Part shown: piece by piece, positions 1 through 7,811 of the stretch
Layout: every line of letters begins with the position of its first letter
Numbering within the stretch: position 1 is the first letter of the stretch
NCBI GenBank assembly: GCA_016180135.1
Contig: JACPBV010000006.1
Location: 1-55,414 of the forward strand
Source: Candidatus Woesearchaeota archaeon
GTDB lineage: Archaea; Nanobdellota; Nanobdellia; Woesearchaeales; JACPBV01
Direction: 5' to 3'
Length of the DNA stretch: 55,414 nucleotides
Position numbers and translations under genes: made by a program
The notes under the pieces: generated by a model
What the model saw: the letters and a program-made list of their open reading frames with translations, nothing else
What the model was told of the DNA's origin: nothing
The model's database searches: none

Positions 1-38
1 GTTTACGGCAGAAATCATGTCTCGTGGAAAATGAGAAC

Positions 39-112
39 AAAAAATCCGACCCAAGCGACAGAAGGGAGCGAGCAAAACGCCGGTCTATTGACTGCTGGTT
101 GTCGGATTTTTT
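39..112. repeat. Inverted repeat with A/T-flanked arms
   Basis: Arms AAAAAATCCGAC (39-50) and GTCGGATTTTTT (101-112) are perfectly complementary over 12 bases around a 50-base loop. A GC-containing stem followed by T runs on both strands could act as a bidirectional terminator. The repeat sits where the left half of a family A element would be expected next to the partial copy at 128-201, so it may instead be part of a rearranged element. No gene is seen in 1-310. Confidence 0.5.
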
Positions 113-127
113 TGATGATTTCTAAGC

Positions 128-201
128 ATGTCAGCAAACGGAAAGAATATTTACGATTTTTAAGCTGCTAACCCGAGCGAAAGCGAGATTTTGAACGGAG
201 C
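128..201 (+). repeat. Family A element, right half only (copy A1)
   Basis: This stretch matches the right half of the complete element at 35487-35647 almost base for base, ending in ATTTTGAACGGAGC. One extra A interrupts the GCGAAGCGAG hairpin-like motif. The conserved 41-base left block of the family is absent here. Confidence 0.8.
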
Positions 202-310
202 CGGTGCTCCAAAAGATATGCCTGCATGACCTCCTGCCTAAAGTCCATAAGCTAAAGGCCATAAGATTCTGTTCTTACTCGTTTCATTTGTCCAGATGAT
301 TTCTTGCCCC

Positions 311-1954
311 TCAGGGGCTGGCCCGCTCGTTTCCTGTGGAAGCATACTCCGCAAAAGCAGGCTCGCCTTCATTCCCTATTGTATCAACTGGGAGGATGGC
401 GATGCAGTTCAGAGCATCTTTTGCCAAAGACAGCCTTTCGCTCAGGGACTTGCCTGTCCTTGAATGGGTTGGAATATTTTTAACTTCATAAGATGTTTGC
501 GCCGGAGGCAATTCTTCAGGGTCTCCATAATCCTGCCGGATGTCCTTGGGCTTATCGGGGCATTGGGAGCCTGACTTCGGCTTGCCAAACAGCAATAATT
601 TTCCCAAGTCCGATGCCGGATTCTTGTCCCATGTAAAAAAAGTGGATTTCTGCTGGAATGAAGTTACCTTTGGCGGAGGGTAGATATCCCAGAATCTCAA
701 CCCTATCTTTGCTGAGGGCTGGGCATTATCGTATGGATGCCTGTAGCCCGACAGAATTTCAAAAGTGAGGAAGTAATGATCCTGCTGAGGCTGAGACTGC
801 ACATTGAATTGCGCAAACTCGCTTTTTTGGGATAAAAGAGCTATGCATTCTTCGGCATCACTTGCCTGAACTTGTTGAGATGCTTGAGTTGTTGAGGACG
901 TTGACGATGGGAGAGATGATATTGAGGGGGAGGGGGAGGGGGATGGAGAAGATGAGGATGAAGGCGATATTACTACCTGGAGAGTTCCACCTGTCTTGAT
1001 GCATCCGACAAACTGCTCTTTGAAAGCTTTTACTTTTTCAGCGATTGTCTCCATCTCTTTTATCGGATCATATCCTAAGGGAAGGGCAAATGACGGCTTT
1101 TCTGCATAAAAGACATTCTGGAGGACATCACATTTGTTATTTTCCCAAAAGCATTGCAGGCCGCACGGATCAGCATTGCAGTAGGCTTCGTTGATGTATT
1201 TCTGGCAGGTTCCTTCCTTAGGGCAGCTTCCGCATGAGAGGAACTCAAATCCCTGTTGATTTTTTCTGAAGAACGGAACTTTTCCTGGTTTTTCGAGGCA
1301 TTGCTTTTCTTGCAGATTTGTTATTGAGGCTAAAGCATTTGCTCTTATTGCAGGGATATCTTTGATCGTCCCCATCCCCCTGGAAGAAGGGTAGAGCAAA
1401 GGCTGGGCTGCGATGCCCTTGAGCATTGTTATCCCATTTTCATCTTTGATGATAAGGTCATAGTTATCAAGGGGCAGATTTTTGTCAGGATGTTTCTCAA
1501 GATAAGGGTTGATTTCCCTGTTGAATATTTCTGTAAAGCCCCTTAAAAGCTGCCCCCGTGAGGGCTTGCAATCGCTGTCCCAGTCCGGCTTTTGGGGGTT
1601 CCGCAGCGGAGGCGCAAGATCCTTGCTGCTTGGGTCAATGTTTTCCCAGACGGTAAACTGCGAGGCCTGCTGGCAGGGAGTAGGGCCGGGATAGCCGCCT
1701 TTTTCGAGAAAACCAAAGATTGCGTCAGGCAAAGAGTATTGTGCTGCAAGGTCAACCGCAATGAAGGTTTTTTGGGCTTTGTCGAGGTAAGAGAGCATCC
1801 TTATCTGAGTATCCCCTATTTTGTTGGTATAAGCAAATGTCTTTGTCCTGATCTGGATGTATAATGTCGAGATGATGATGAAAAGGACAAAGAGCATGCT
1901 GAATGCCATATAGACATTCGATTTTTTATTCGTCATAAGGGTTATTGGCTTCAT
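311..1954 (-). CDS. Membrane-anchored Cys-rich surface protein, 547 aa
   Basis: Family not recognised. An N-terminal hydrophobic segment (about residues 14-31) is followed by a large, presumably external domain. Around residues 215-275 there is a Cys-rich block (CGSC, CQKY, CNADPC, CDV) suggesting disulfides. Residues about 330-362 are a Ser/Pro/Thr linker encoded by a purine-repetitive stretch, typical of surface proteins. The start is supported by GAGGA six bases upstream. It is the last gene of a same-strand run (4302 down to 311) of pilin-like or membrane-anchored proteins, so a role in a surface assembly is inferred, not shown. Confidence 0.75.
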   Translation of the reverse strand: MKPITLMTNKKSNVYMAFSMLFVLFIIISTLYIQIRTKTFAYTNKIGDTQIRMLSYLDKAQKTFIAVDLAAQYSLPDAIFGFLEKGGYPGPTPCQQASQFTVWENIDPSSKDLAPPLRNPQKPDWDSDCKPSRGQLLRGFTEIFNREINPYLEKHPDKNLPLDNYDLIIKDENGITMLKGIAAQPLLYPSSRGMGTIKDIPAIRANALASITNLQEKQCLEKPGKVPFFRKNQQGFEFLSCGSCPKEGTCQKYINEAYCNADPCGLQCFWENNKCDVLQNVFYAEKPSFALPLGYDPIKEMETIAEKVKAFKEQFVGCIKTGGTLQVVISPSSSSSPSPSPSPSISSLPSSTSSTTQASQQVQASDAEECIALLSQKSEFAQFNVQSQPQQDHYFLTFEILSGYRHPYDNAQPSAKIGLRFWDIYPPPKVTSFQQKSTFFTWDKNPASDLGKLLLFGKPKSGSQCPDKPKDIRQDYGDPEELPPAQTSYEVKNIPTHSRTGKSLSERLSLAKDALNCIAILPVDTIGNEGEPAFAEYASTGNERASP

Positions 1955-1957
1955 AGA

Positions 1958-2101
1958 TTATTCCTCGTTAATTGTAATATACCCCGCAGGCCATTTTCTT
2001 GAGGCCATTTTTTCCAGGGTTTTGTTTTGTAGGTTTGGGTGTTGTAAGGTTTTGTTTTGGAAGTTCGGGTTGCAGGATTTTTGCAGTTTTTGGCTCCGCA
2101 T
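1958..2101 (-). CDS. Small basic protein, 47 aa
   Basis: An open frame begins with ATG at 2101, preceded by a strong GGGAGG ribosome-binding site, and ends three bases before the next start. It fits tightly between two same-strand genes, which favours translation. The product is Asn/Gln/Lys-rich with a repeated QNKTLxxPN-like phrase and has no membrane segment. No family is recognised. The alternative is a chance frame in a leader region. Confidence 0.45.
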   Translation of the reverse strand: MRSQKLQKSCNPNFQNKTLQHPNLQNKTLEKMASRKWPAGYITINEE

Positions 2102-2115
2102 GGTTCCTCCCAAAT

Positions 2116-2616
2116 TCATGTCCTGTAAAGCTTGAACTGGAAATTGATGTAATCCCCTTTCCTTATCGGAAGGCCGATGGTGAATTCAGCATAAGCATTT
2201 TTTTTGCTGCATCGTTGGGGGCAATATTGGGCAAGCCCAATGCCATTCGCAAAGAGCTCTCCATTGAGCTTAGGGTCAAAGTTCAGCAGAGCTGTCCTGA
2301 AGGCAGCTTCTATCTCCTGCCTCCTTGCGAAGGGGTCTGAGACAGTCAGGATTTCGTTGAATTTTTTATTGCCGGCATTGGTATTCAGGAGGCCGTAGAG
2401 GATGGGGCTTTTCAGCTGGGCTTCCATCTTTTCTTTAATATCATCTATTTTTGGAGCCGCAAGATTGGGCTTGACGCACTGGGTGACAAAGAGCATCAGC
2501 GCTATGATAAGAGTATAGAACAGGAGCAGTTCAGCCAGGTAATCTGCTGTCGTTCCCCCTTTCCTGTTATGGAAAGGCTTGCCAAAGGCATTTACTTTTT
2601 TGAGTTTCGTTCCCAT
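2116..2616 (-). CDS. Pilin-like single-span protein, 166 aa
   Basis: Residues 17-45 read RKGGTTADYLAELLL followed by a hydrophobic run, resembling an archaeal class III (pilin) signal: basic residue, small residue, then a hydrophobic helix with an acidic residue near position +7. The mature part has two later cysteines (around CPQRC) and no known domain. It is transcribed with its neighbours, with 41 bases to the gene upstream. A pseudopilin role is inferred from the N-terminus and context. Confidence 0.7.
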   Translation of the reverse strand: MGTKLKKVNAFGKPFHNRKGGTTADYLAELLLFYTLIIALMLFVTQCVKPNLAAPKIDDIKEKMEAQLKSPILYGLLNTNAGNKKFNEILTVSDPFARRQEIEAAFRTALLNFDPKLNGELFANGIGLAQYCPQRCSKKNAYAEFTIGLPIRKGDYINFQFKLYRT

Positions 2617-2657
2617 TGTGCGGTTGGTGAGTTTGGTTGTCTATTTATCAAAGGGTT

Positions 2658-3200
2658 TCACTCAGTTATAAACATCATCCCCTGCTGCAGAGCAGTATCA
2701 TGCTGTCCGACAGTAACAGGAGTTACAAGGTAAATTCCGTTATAGTATGCTTCCGGATTTTGGTAGACATACTCTGCGGTTTCAAACAGCTCCCGGTTGT
2801 AGAAAAGGATATTGCCGTCGTAGCTGAACTTCAGCGCAAATTTCCGGGTGTCGGCAAAGGGAATGTTTGGGGCCTGGGCATTTGCTGGATCGTCGCCAAA
2901 GAGCTGTTTCAAAGTTTCTTCCTTATACTGCCCCGGAACGATCATCCCGGGATAAGCCCTTCCCGTATCCTTATCGGTATAAAAGAATCCGCTGCCGCTG
3001 TAAGTGACTCTGGCATGGGCAAGGAAGTATTCAAGGTCATGGGTGCTTGCAGCCTCACGGAGCGTGCTTAAAAGGATGGATGACAGGAAGATGACGACTG
3101 CAGTCACTCCCACAACATAGCCCATCAGCTCAAACCCAAATCCCATAAATCCTTTTTTAAGTTTCATTTTCTCAAGCCCTGCTGTAAAGAAGAGTTTCAT
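2658..3200 (-). CDS. Pilin-like single-span protein, 180 aa
   Basis: The N-terminus has a KLKKGFMGFGFEL phrase followed by a hydrophobic helix (about residues 22-48), again like a prepilin with a glutamate in the helix. The mature domain is rich in Tyr and Asp and is not recognised. ATG at 3200 almost abuts the stop of the amidase gene (3202), indicating coupled translation. A second ATG at 3167 would place the basic motif right at the N-terminus and is an equally good start. Confidence 0.7.
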   Translation of the reverse strand: MKLFFTAGLEKMKLKKGFMGFGFELMGYVVGVTAVVIFLSSILLSTLREAASTHDLEYFLAHARVTYSGSGFFYTDKDTGRAYPGMIVPGQYKEETLKQLFGDDPANAQAPNIPFADTRKFALKFSYDGNILFYNRELFETAEYVYQNPEAYYNGIYLVTPVTVGQHDTALQQGMMFITE

Positions 3201-3201
3201 T

Positions 3202-4302
3202 TCAACTCAGCCCCAATCCCCTGGCGATGCCTTGGGTAAGCAGGCCAAGTTTTGATATATCCTGAAGCATAGACATGGTGGCTGCGCTCTGGATGCTGCC
3301 AAGCTCAAGGATGAATCCCGGCTTTTTTTCGTCAAGGAATTCCTCATCGTGGTATTGTTTCGGCTCGATGGGCGCCAGAGAGATCCCGGTGATGCCGATA
3401 TCTTCCTGTGCAATTCTGTTCAACACACGGCAGGCAATGGCCTTTGACTGCGCCTGGATGTCTTCTGCTGCTGTTGCATAATAAAATGCTTTGACAGTGT
3501 TGCTGTTTCCCGGCTTGTTGCCGATATGGAGCGAGAGGATAATATCTGAGCCGCCGAAGTCTTTTTCGATCTGCGATGAAGTGCTGCGCTTTTGTAGAGT
3601 GGCATCGCTCGTGGTGTCTGCCCTTGAATAGGCAAAATCCATCTTTCCCTGGAAGGAATTGATAAGGTAAGTGGCAGCTGAAGCAGTAAGGTCTTTTTCT
3701 TTCGCTGCAGGCGAGGTATATCCGTCATCAGCGCTTTTGTCGGTGAGCTCGCCGCCATGGCCTGCGTCAATCGCTATCTTTTTCAGCTCAGCAGGCTTTC
3801 CCGGGCTGCAGGGGAGCTCAAGCAAAGTGAGGCTGCCCATGCCTTCCTGATCTTTGATGATGATGCGGTTGCTGAGCTTCGCAAAGACAGGGATTGATTT
3901 CCTGGTCATCGCCTCTTTAGTGGTTGTTTCCTTCGGGGTGAACTCAGGCATAAGCTCAGCAGGCTCAAGGGAGATGAGCCGGGAGCCGATGATGCGGTAG
4001 GATGTCTCAAGCTTCAGGTCAGAGGTCGCATCATATACTATTGCCTCCTTCGGAGAAAATTTAAAGCTGAATGTCTTTGTGTCTTTGTCATACACGACAG
4101 CCATATTGCCCGGAGCGGCATAAAGCACGTCAACGATCATCGCCATGTCCCTCACCAGATAATGTTTCTCAAAGAACGTGGTTTCCTGGATTTTCAGTGT
4201 TTCCGCAAGCAGAGGGGTGAAGAAAAAGCCAAAGACCAGCACAAGGCCGATGACAGGGATGATAAGGATCTCAATAATGTTATACTGCCCTCTTTTTTGC
4301 AT
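3202..4302 (-). CDS. N-acetylmuramoyl-L-alanine amidase-like protein with pilin-like N-terminus, 366 aa
   Basis: The C-terminal half is an Amidase_3-type domain, which in bacteria cleaves the bond between N-acetylmuramate and the stem peptide. The zinc site appears complete: H182 in DAGHGG, E202 in KEKDL, H259 in SLHIG and the catalytic glutamate E333 in LELGSI. The N-terminus (QKRGQYNIIEILI) is pilin-like with one membrane span, so the enzyme would be outside the cell. ATG at 4302 is chosen over an upstream start at 4353 because TATTTAAA lies 23-30 bases before it. Archaea lack murein, so the target may be another organism's wall or another glycan. Confidence 0.8.
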   Translation of the reverse strand: MQKRGQYNIIEILIIPVIGLVLVFGFFFTPLLAETLKIQETTFFEKHYLVRDMAMIVDVLYAAPGNMAVVYDKDTKTFSFKFSPKEAIVYDATSDLKLETSYRIIGSRLISLEPAELMPEFTPKETTTKEAMTRKSIPVFAKLSNRIIIKDQEGMGSLTLLELPCSPGKPAELKKIAIDAGHGGELTDKSADDGYTSPAAKEKDLTASAATYLINSFQGKMDFAYSRADTTSDATLQKRSTSSQIEKDFGGSDIILSLHIGNKPGNSNTVKAFYYATAAEDIQAQSKAIACRVLNRIAQEDIGITGISLAPIEPKQYHDEEFLDEKKPGFILELGSIQSAATMSMLQDISKLGLLTQGIARGLGLS

Positions 4303-4324
4303 ACGGGGGATTTGACGAGGGAAG

Positions 4325-4332
4325 TTTAAATA
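4325..4332 (-). promoter_or_regulatory. TATA box of the amidase gene, next to element A2
   Basis: TATTTAAA on the minus strand ends 22 bases before ATG 4302, fitting a leaderless transcript. The terminus of family A copy A2 starts at 4350, leaving 17 bases between element and TATA box. Confidence 0.65.
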
Positions 4333-4349
4333 GGTTTTGATTAAGATGG

Positions 4350-4540
4350 GCACAGTTCAAAATATAGGTTAGCAGCCTAAAGTAAAAATCATTTGGCGAG
4401 AAAATTCAGCCGACAGGGGGGCCGCCCTCCGTTGCGAAGCAACCGGAACGCTTTTTTCTCACTCCTTCCCGAAGGGACAGGAACGCAAGATTATCCCCTA
4501 CGGGGACGCAGGACCATTAATCCCAACGTCGGGCGTTTCG
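4350..4540 (-). repeat. Family A element, long variant (copy A2)
   Basis: Bases 4355-4395 are the 41-base block identical in copies A2-A6 (it begins GTTCAAAATATAGGTTAGC). The terminus is GCACAGTTC rather than GCTCCGTTC. The interior carries small palindromes (CTTCCCGAAGGGA-like) shared with copy A5. The far boundary is approximate. The copy lies between the genes at 4598 and 4302, with the conserved end facing the amidase promoter. The rest of the 4354-4597 gap holds nothing recognisable. Confidence 0.8.
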
Positions 4541-4597
4541 AAGATGCTAAACAAATACGAAAGATGCATTGGCCGCAAATAAGTCCTGAATCAGCAA

Positions 4598-6490
4598 TTA
4601 TTCCTCCAATTCTTTTTTCATCGCTTTCAAATAGTCCTCGTGGGCGCTGTTGATCTTAGTATACAGCTGTGTGTCGCTGCCGCTTAGAAGAAGTGCCATT
4701 GAATTAAGGAAGAGCCTTAAATCCCCTAAGGTTTTTATCTGTGCATTGTCTCTTGCGTTTTTCATCATCGGCAATAAGCCAAAAATTGCGTCGGAAGACG
4801 CATCTTCGGGCTTTCCCTCTCTTGATTTTTCGGCAAGTCTTGAAAGGGCAGCTTCTGCTTCTTTGGTCGGATTAAGGATTTTTTCCTCCAGTATCCAGTC
4901 TTCACGGTTCCTTGCGGCAATCTTGATGTCAGTAAGGCAGCTGAAATCGAGCAGAAGTGATGTTGAGAGGGCTTTGCTTTCTTCCTCGAACTCCTCGTAG
5001 GTGTAGATATTTTTATCGTCGTAATCGAAAGGAGTTATAATTTTTATCTGGGCGATCCACATATCAGCCAGGCCTCCCCGCAGCTCTTTCTGGGCAGTAT
5101 CAGCAATGCTTTGGTAGGCAGTTTTGGAAGAGCCCTTCTCAGGCATCCTGCATGACTGTTCACGGGGCAGGCAGCAGAGCGCATTATACGAGCCCGTGCA
5201 CAGGCTGCCAGCGACGGTATTGGCATCCCATGCGCAGCTTTCAGTTTTTTCCGGGTAGTAGGGATCAAACTTATAGTTTGATATGCAGCGTCCGCCGAGA
5301 AGATCGCAGGCAGTGTTTGGCATGCACTCATTGCTTTGGCACCGATGGGTCATAGGGCAGCATTTTTGGGAGCCATCCTCTGCGCACCTGAAAAACCTGT
5401 CGCCGTAAAAGTTGGGCGGGCAGCCGTTGTAGAACTCATCTTCTGAGAGGCATTTTCCAAGCTCGCAAAATTCATCCTCGCTGCAGCAGGCAAACTCTGT
5501 TGAAGAGGGGATAAGGCATTTTTTCTGGGATTCTCCGCAGCCTGCCTCTGCCTTCGGCATAGGACAGGATCTGAAAAGAGGGATATCGAGTTCATTAAAC
5601 TGAATTTCACTCTGCGTTGTTCCTGAACTATCAGGAGTTTCTGCTGATCCGCCATCAAGGCCGTCATCTGAAGTGCCGGAGGAGAAGCTATCTGCTGCAG
5701 TGAGAGAGCTGCCAGCTGATCCGCCGTTTGGGTCTTCAGGCGGAGATAACTGCTCCTGCATATTGCCCGGAGGGGAGGCTAATTCCTGCTGGCAGGGATT
5801 GGCGGGAATACCCATTTGATTGGCGATCTTCTGCTTTTTCTGGGCTTTCTGAGCCGGAGGAACAGGGCTCTTGGTCGTTTGAGCAGCAGAAGCGGCAGCA
5901 TTAGTGGCGGTAGTAGTAGCAGTAGCAGCCTGGGCAGTCTGAGCCGGAAGAGCATTTTGGGCAGTATTTGTTTGAGCAGTATTTGTTTGGGCAATCTTGG
6001 AGATTGCGCTTGCATCCTTCACGATATCTATCCGTTTGTTTTTTTCATTTTTGGGATCAGGAGTTTGTTTTATGACAATAAGATTAGTGACATCTCCCCA
6101 ATCCCTTTCGACAAGCTCAAGCTGCTCGCCTGGGCCGGGAGCGATCTCCTCGCAGAACTTTGCTTTGTTGGGATTCTTGTTGTCCCTCAGGCAGACCAAA
6201 GGCCTTGATGAGCAGCCGGTTCCCGGCTTGTCGCCTTCAGCGCATTTTCTCAGTGTTACGATGCTGTAGTCACTGTCAAATTTGAGCGGGATGCTCTGCT
6301 GGCCGTCTTCAGCCCGGAGATTGCTTAAGTAAGCTGCCAGGATGCTCAACGTATTATGGTTGCGCTCATCCTGAGCAGAGATGTCAGAAAAGCAGGATCT
6401 CACCCCTAAAACGACAGTTATGAGGAGAAACGCCAATACGATAAGCTGAAGCATCTCTGCATAAGTGATAGTCACTCCTTCTTCTGCCAT
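4598..6490 (-). CDS. Membrane-anchored Cys-rich surface protein, 630 aa
   Basis: Family not recognised. A hydrophobic N-terminal span (about residues 12-32) is followed by a moderately conserved-looking region, then an Ala/Thr/Gln/Pro linker (about residues 165-225). A Cys-rich block with roughly 20 cysteines follows (residues 305-450; CCSEDEFCELGKC, QKCCPMTHRCQ). The C-terminus is helical. The architecture (anchor, low-complexity stalk, disulfide-rich knob) resembles the gene at 311-1954. It is the first gene of the 6.5-0.3 kb run, although element A2 and a promoter separate it from the next gene. Confidence 0.75.
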   Translation of the reverse strand: MAEEGVTITYAEMLQLIVLAFLLITVVLGVRSCFSDISAQDERNHNTLSILAAYLSNLRAEDGQQSIPLKFDSDYSIVTLRKCAEGDKPGTGCSSRPLVCLRDNKNPNKAKFCEEIAPGPGEQLELVERDWGDVTNLIVIKQTPDPKNEKNKRIDIVKDASAISKIAQTNTAQTNTAQNALPAQTAQAATATTTATNAAASAAQTTKSPVPPAQKAQKKQKIANQMGIPANPCQQELASPPGNMQEQLSPPEDPNGGSAGSSLTAADSFSSGTSDDGLDGGSAETPDSSGTTQSEIQFNELDIPLFRSCPMPKAEAGCGESQKKCLIPSSTEFACCSEDEFCELGKCLSEDEFYNGCPPNFYGDRFFRCAEDGSQKCCPMTHRCQSNECMPNTACDLLGGRCISNYKFDPYYPEKTESCAWDANTVAGSLCTGSYNALCCLPREQSCRMPEKGSSKTAYQSIADTAQKELRGGLADMWIAQIKIITPFDYDDKNIYTYEEFEEESKALSTSLLLDFSCLTDIKIAARNREDWILEEKILNPTKEAEAALSRLAEKSREGKPEDASSDAIFGLLPMMKNARDNAQIKTLGDLRLFLNSMALLLSGSDTQLYTKINSAHEDYLKAMKKELEE

Positions 6491-6637
6491 AAAGCATCTT
6501 TCAAAGCTGCAGGAAGAGGTGGTTTTTTAAGTTATGCCTTCAGAATAAGGATAGGAGATGATGAGTGATCTGTTAACTCCTCTTTATCAAAGGCTTGTGA
6601 AAAAGCAGATTGTCGTCGATTAATAACTCCCGCAAAA

Positions 6638-6787
6638 ACAAAAGCAACAGCAAAGGGCTCGACGGTCAAAATTTCCTCTGTGGAAATTTTGCCCTGCTCA
6701 GGCACCCCGTAAGGGAGAAAAAAGCTTCCGGTGCCTTCGGCACGGAGGGCGGCCCCGCCCTCGCCTCGCCGATGCTGTTGCTTTTGT
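6638..6787. repeat. Family B palindromic element (copy B1), 150 bp
   Basis: A perfect 15-base terminal inverted repeat, ACAAAAGCAACAGCA (6638-6652) and its complement (6773-6787), encloses inner palindromes such as GGTGCCTTCGGCACGG. The core matches, in reverse orientation, the copy at 52683-52804. The outer seven or so bases differ between the copies but are self-complementary in each. This accounts for most of the 6491-6827 gap, in which no gene is seen. Confidence 0.8.
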
Positions 6788-6827
6788 AAGAAGATGAATG
6801 ATTTTCTCCCTAATCTGATGATAGCTG

Positions 6828-7094
6828 TCAGAAAGATTTTCCTGAATGCATGGATCTCTTTCGCAAAAAGGGCATCACGAATGGGCTAAGAAAAATAATC
6901 GGGGTGTTGGCTAAGCCGGCCTGTTGCGCTCTGTTGAGCTCATTTGTTTTCTGCTGCCGGTATTCGTTGATGCTCTCTTTCACCACACCCCGAAAGACGA
7001 TGCCGACTATGACCAAAACCAGGAGGCCGAGGATGGCGATGATGATGATGTTCATCGAAAGGCCTTCTGCCTTTTTCCTACCTCTGCTGCCCAT
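6828..7094 (-). CDS. Short pilin-like membrane protein, 88 aa
   Basis: The N-terminus has the signature basic patch plus EGLSMNIIIIAILGLLV, shared with five other small proteins in this window (13252-13524, 16334-16651, 16662-16934, 16957-17232, 17595-17912). After one span comes a charged, Gln-rich tail. The resemblance to class III signal peptides (Lys-Lys-Ala, then the helix) suggests a pilin-like surface subunit; that is inference. ATG 7094 lies about 25 bases from a TATA box at 7117-7124 shared with the divergent gene. Confidence 0.75.
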   Translation of the reverse strand: MGSRGRKKAEGLSMNIIIIAILGLLVLVIVGIVFRGVVKESINEYRQQKTNELNRAQQAGLANTPIIFLSPFVMPFLRKRSMHSGKSF

Positions 7095-7116
7095 GCGCTG
7101 ATTGGGGGAACCTCAA

Positions 7117-7124
7117 TATATAAA
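7117..7124. promoter_or_regulatory. Bidirectional TATA box
   Basis: TATATAAA reads as a TATA box on both strands. On the minus strand it lies about 25 bases before ATG 7094 (leaderless). On the plus strand the expected transcription start is near 7146, just before ATG 7155. Confidence 0.55.
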
Positions 7125-7154
7125 GGTTTTTAAATTCCAAGTTACTGGCTCAGC

Positions 7155-7787
7155 ATGATGGCAAAAAAAGCTTGGCTGATAGTTTTTATGGCAGTTGTTT
7201 TGCTTATCGCCCTCATGGCATATCTCTTCTACCCTAAAAAGCCTTATTATTCCGATGACCCCAAAGACTGGGTTGAGGATAAGGGGAAGGGCGTGAGGGA
7301 AATCAACGTGGACAAGGCTACAGGCGGAGCGGGGTATGTTGATTTCAACGGGCTGCAGTATGAAACAGGAACTATCGGCACAGTGTTTGCCTATGATGGA
7401 TGGTATCATGGCAGTTATTTCAGGGAAGAGTATGCTGATCTTGATGATGGAAAGGTTCTTATGAGGATAAGCCCGCAGATGAAGCCCTATGACGGCATTA
7501 TTGAGGGGTTTATGGTAGAAAAGGTTATTGATGAGAAGCCGTATGTGTATATCTTCCTTGACGAGGATTGGAGGAAGAGCGTGTTTAATACGACGGTGTT
7601 CTGGGGGAAATTCCACCAGTCCGACAAGGAGTTCAATTTTTCTTTTGAAGCGTCAAAGGGAATCTATATGGATTGGGTGGAAGATGATATGGAAAGGTTT
7701 GAGAACGGTTATAACATCCATGATGGTGGAGTGTGGGTCGGAGAGATACGGGAGGACAGGAATTCTACGTTGATTAGCCTTACCTAA
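7155..7787 (+). CDS. Membrane-anchored protein of unknown function, 210 aa
   Basis: Not recognised. One N-terminal span (residues 5-25) is followed by an acidic, aromatic-rich external domain with no cysteines, probably beta-rich. It is one of the few plus-strand genes in the left half, divergent from the small pilin-like gene at 6828-7094 and sharing its TATA region. It ends 24 bases from the tail of the large minus-strand gene, so the two are convergent. Confidence 0.7.
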   Translation: MMAKKAWLIVFMAVVLLIALMAYLFYPKKPYYSDDPKDWVEDKGKGVREINVDKATGGAGYVDFNGLQYETGTIGTVFAYDGWYHGSYFREEYADLDDGKVLMRISPQMKPYDGIIEGFMVEKVIDEKPYVYIFLDEDWRKSVFNTTVFWGKFHQSDKEFNFSFEASKGIYMDWVEDDMERFENGYNIHDGGVWVGEIREDRNSTLISLT

Positions 7788-7811
7788 TGCCTGCCTTTGG
7801 CAAAGAAGATT

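Noticed and set aside
326..345. ORB-like GTTTCCTGTGGAAG match inside the 311-1954 gene
   Set aside because: It shares the core of the origin boxes but lies in coding sequence 35 kb from orc1, alone, with no AT-rich tract. Probably chance.
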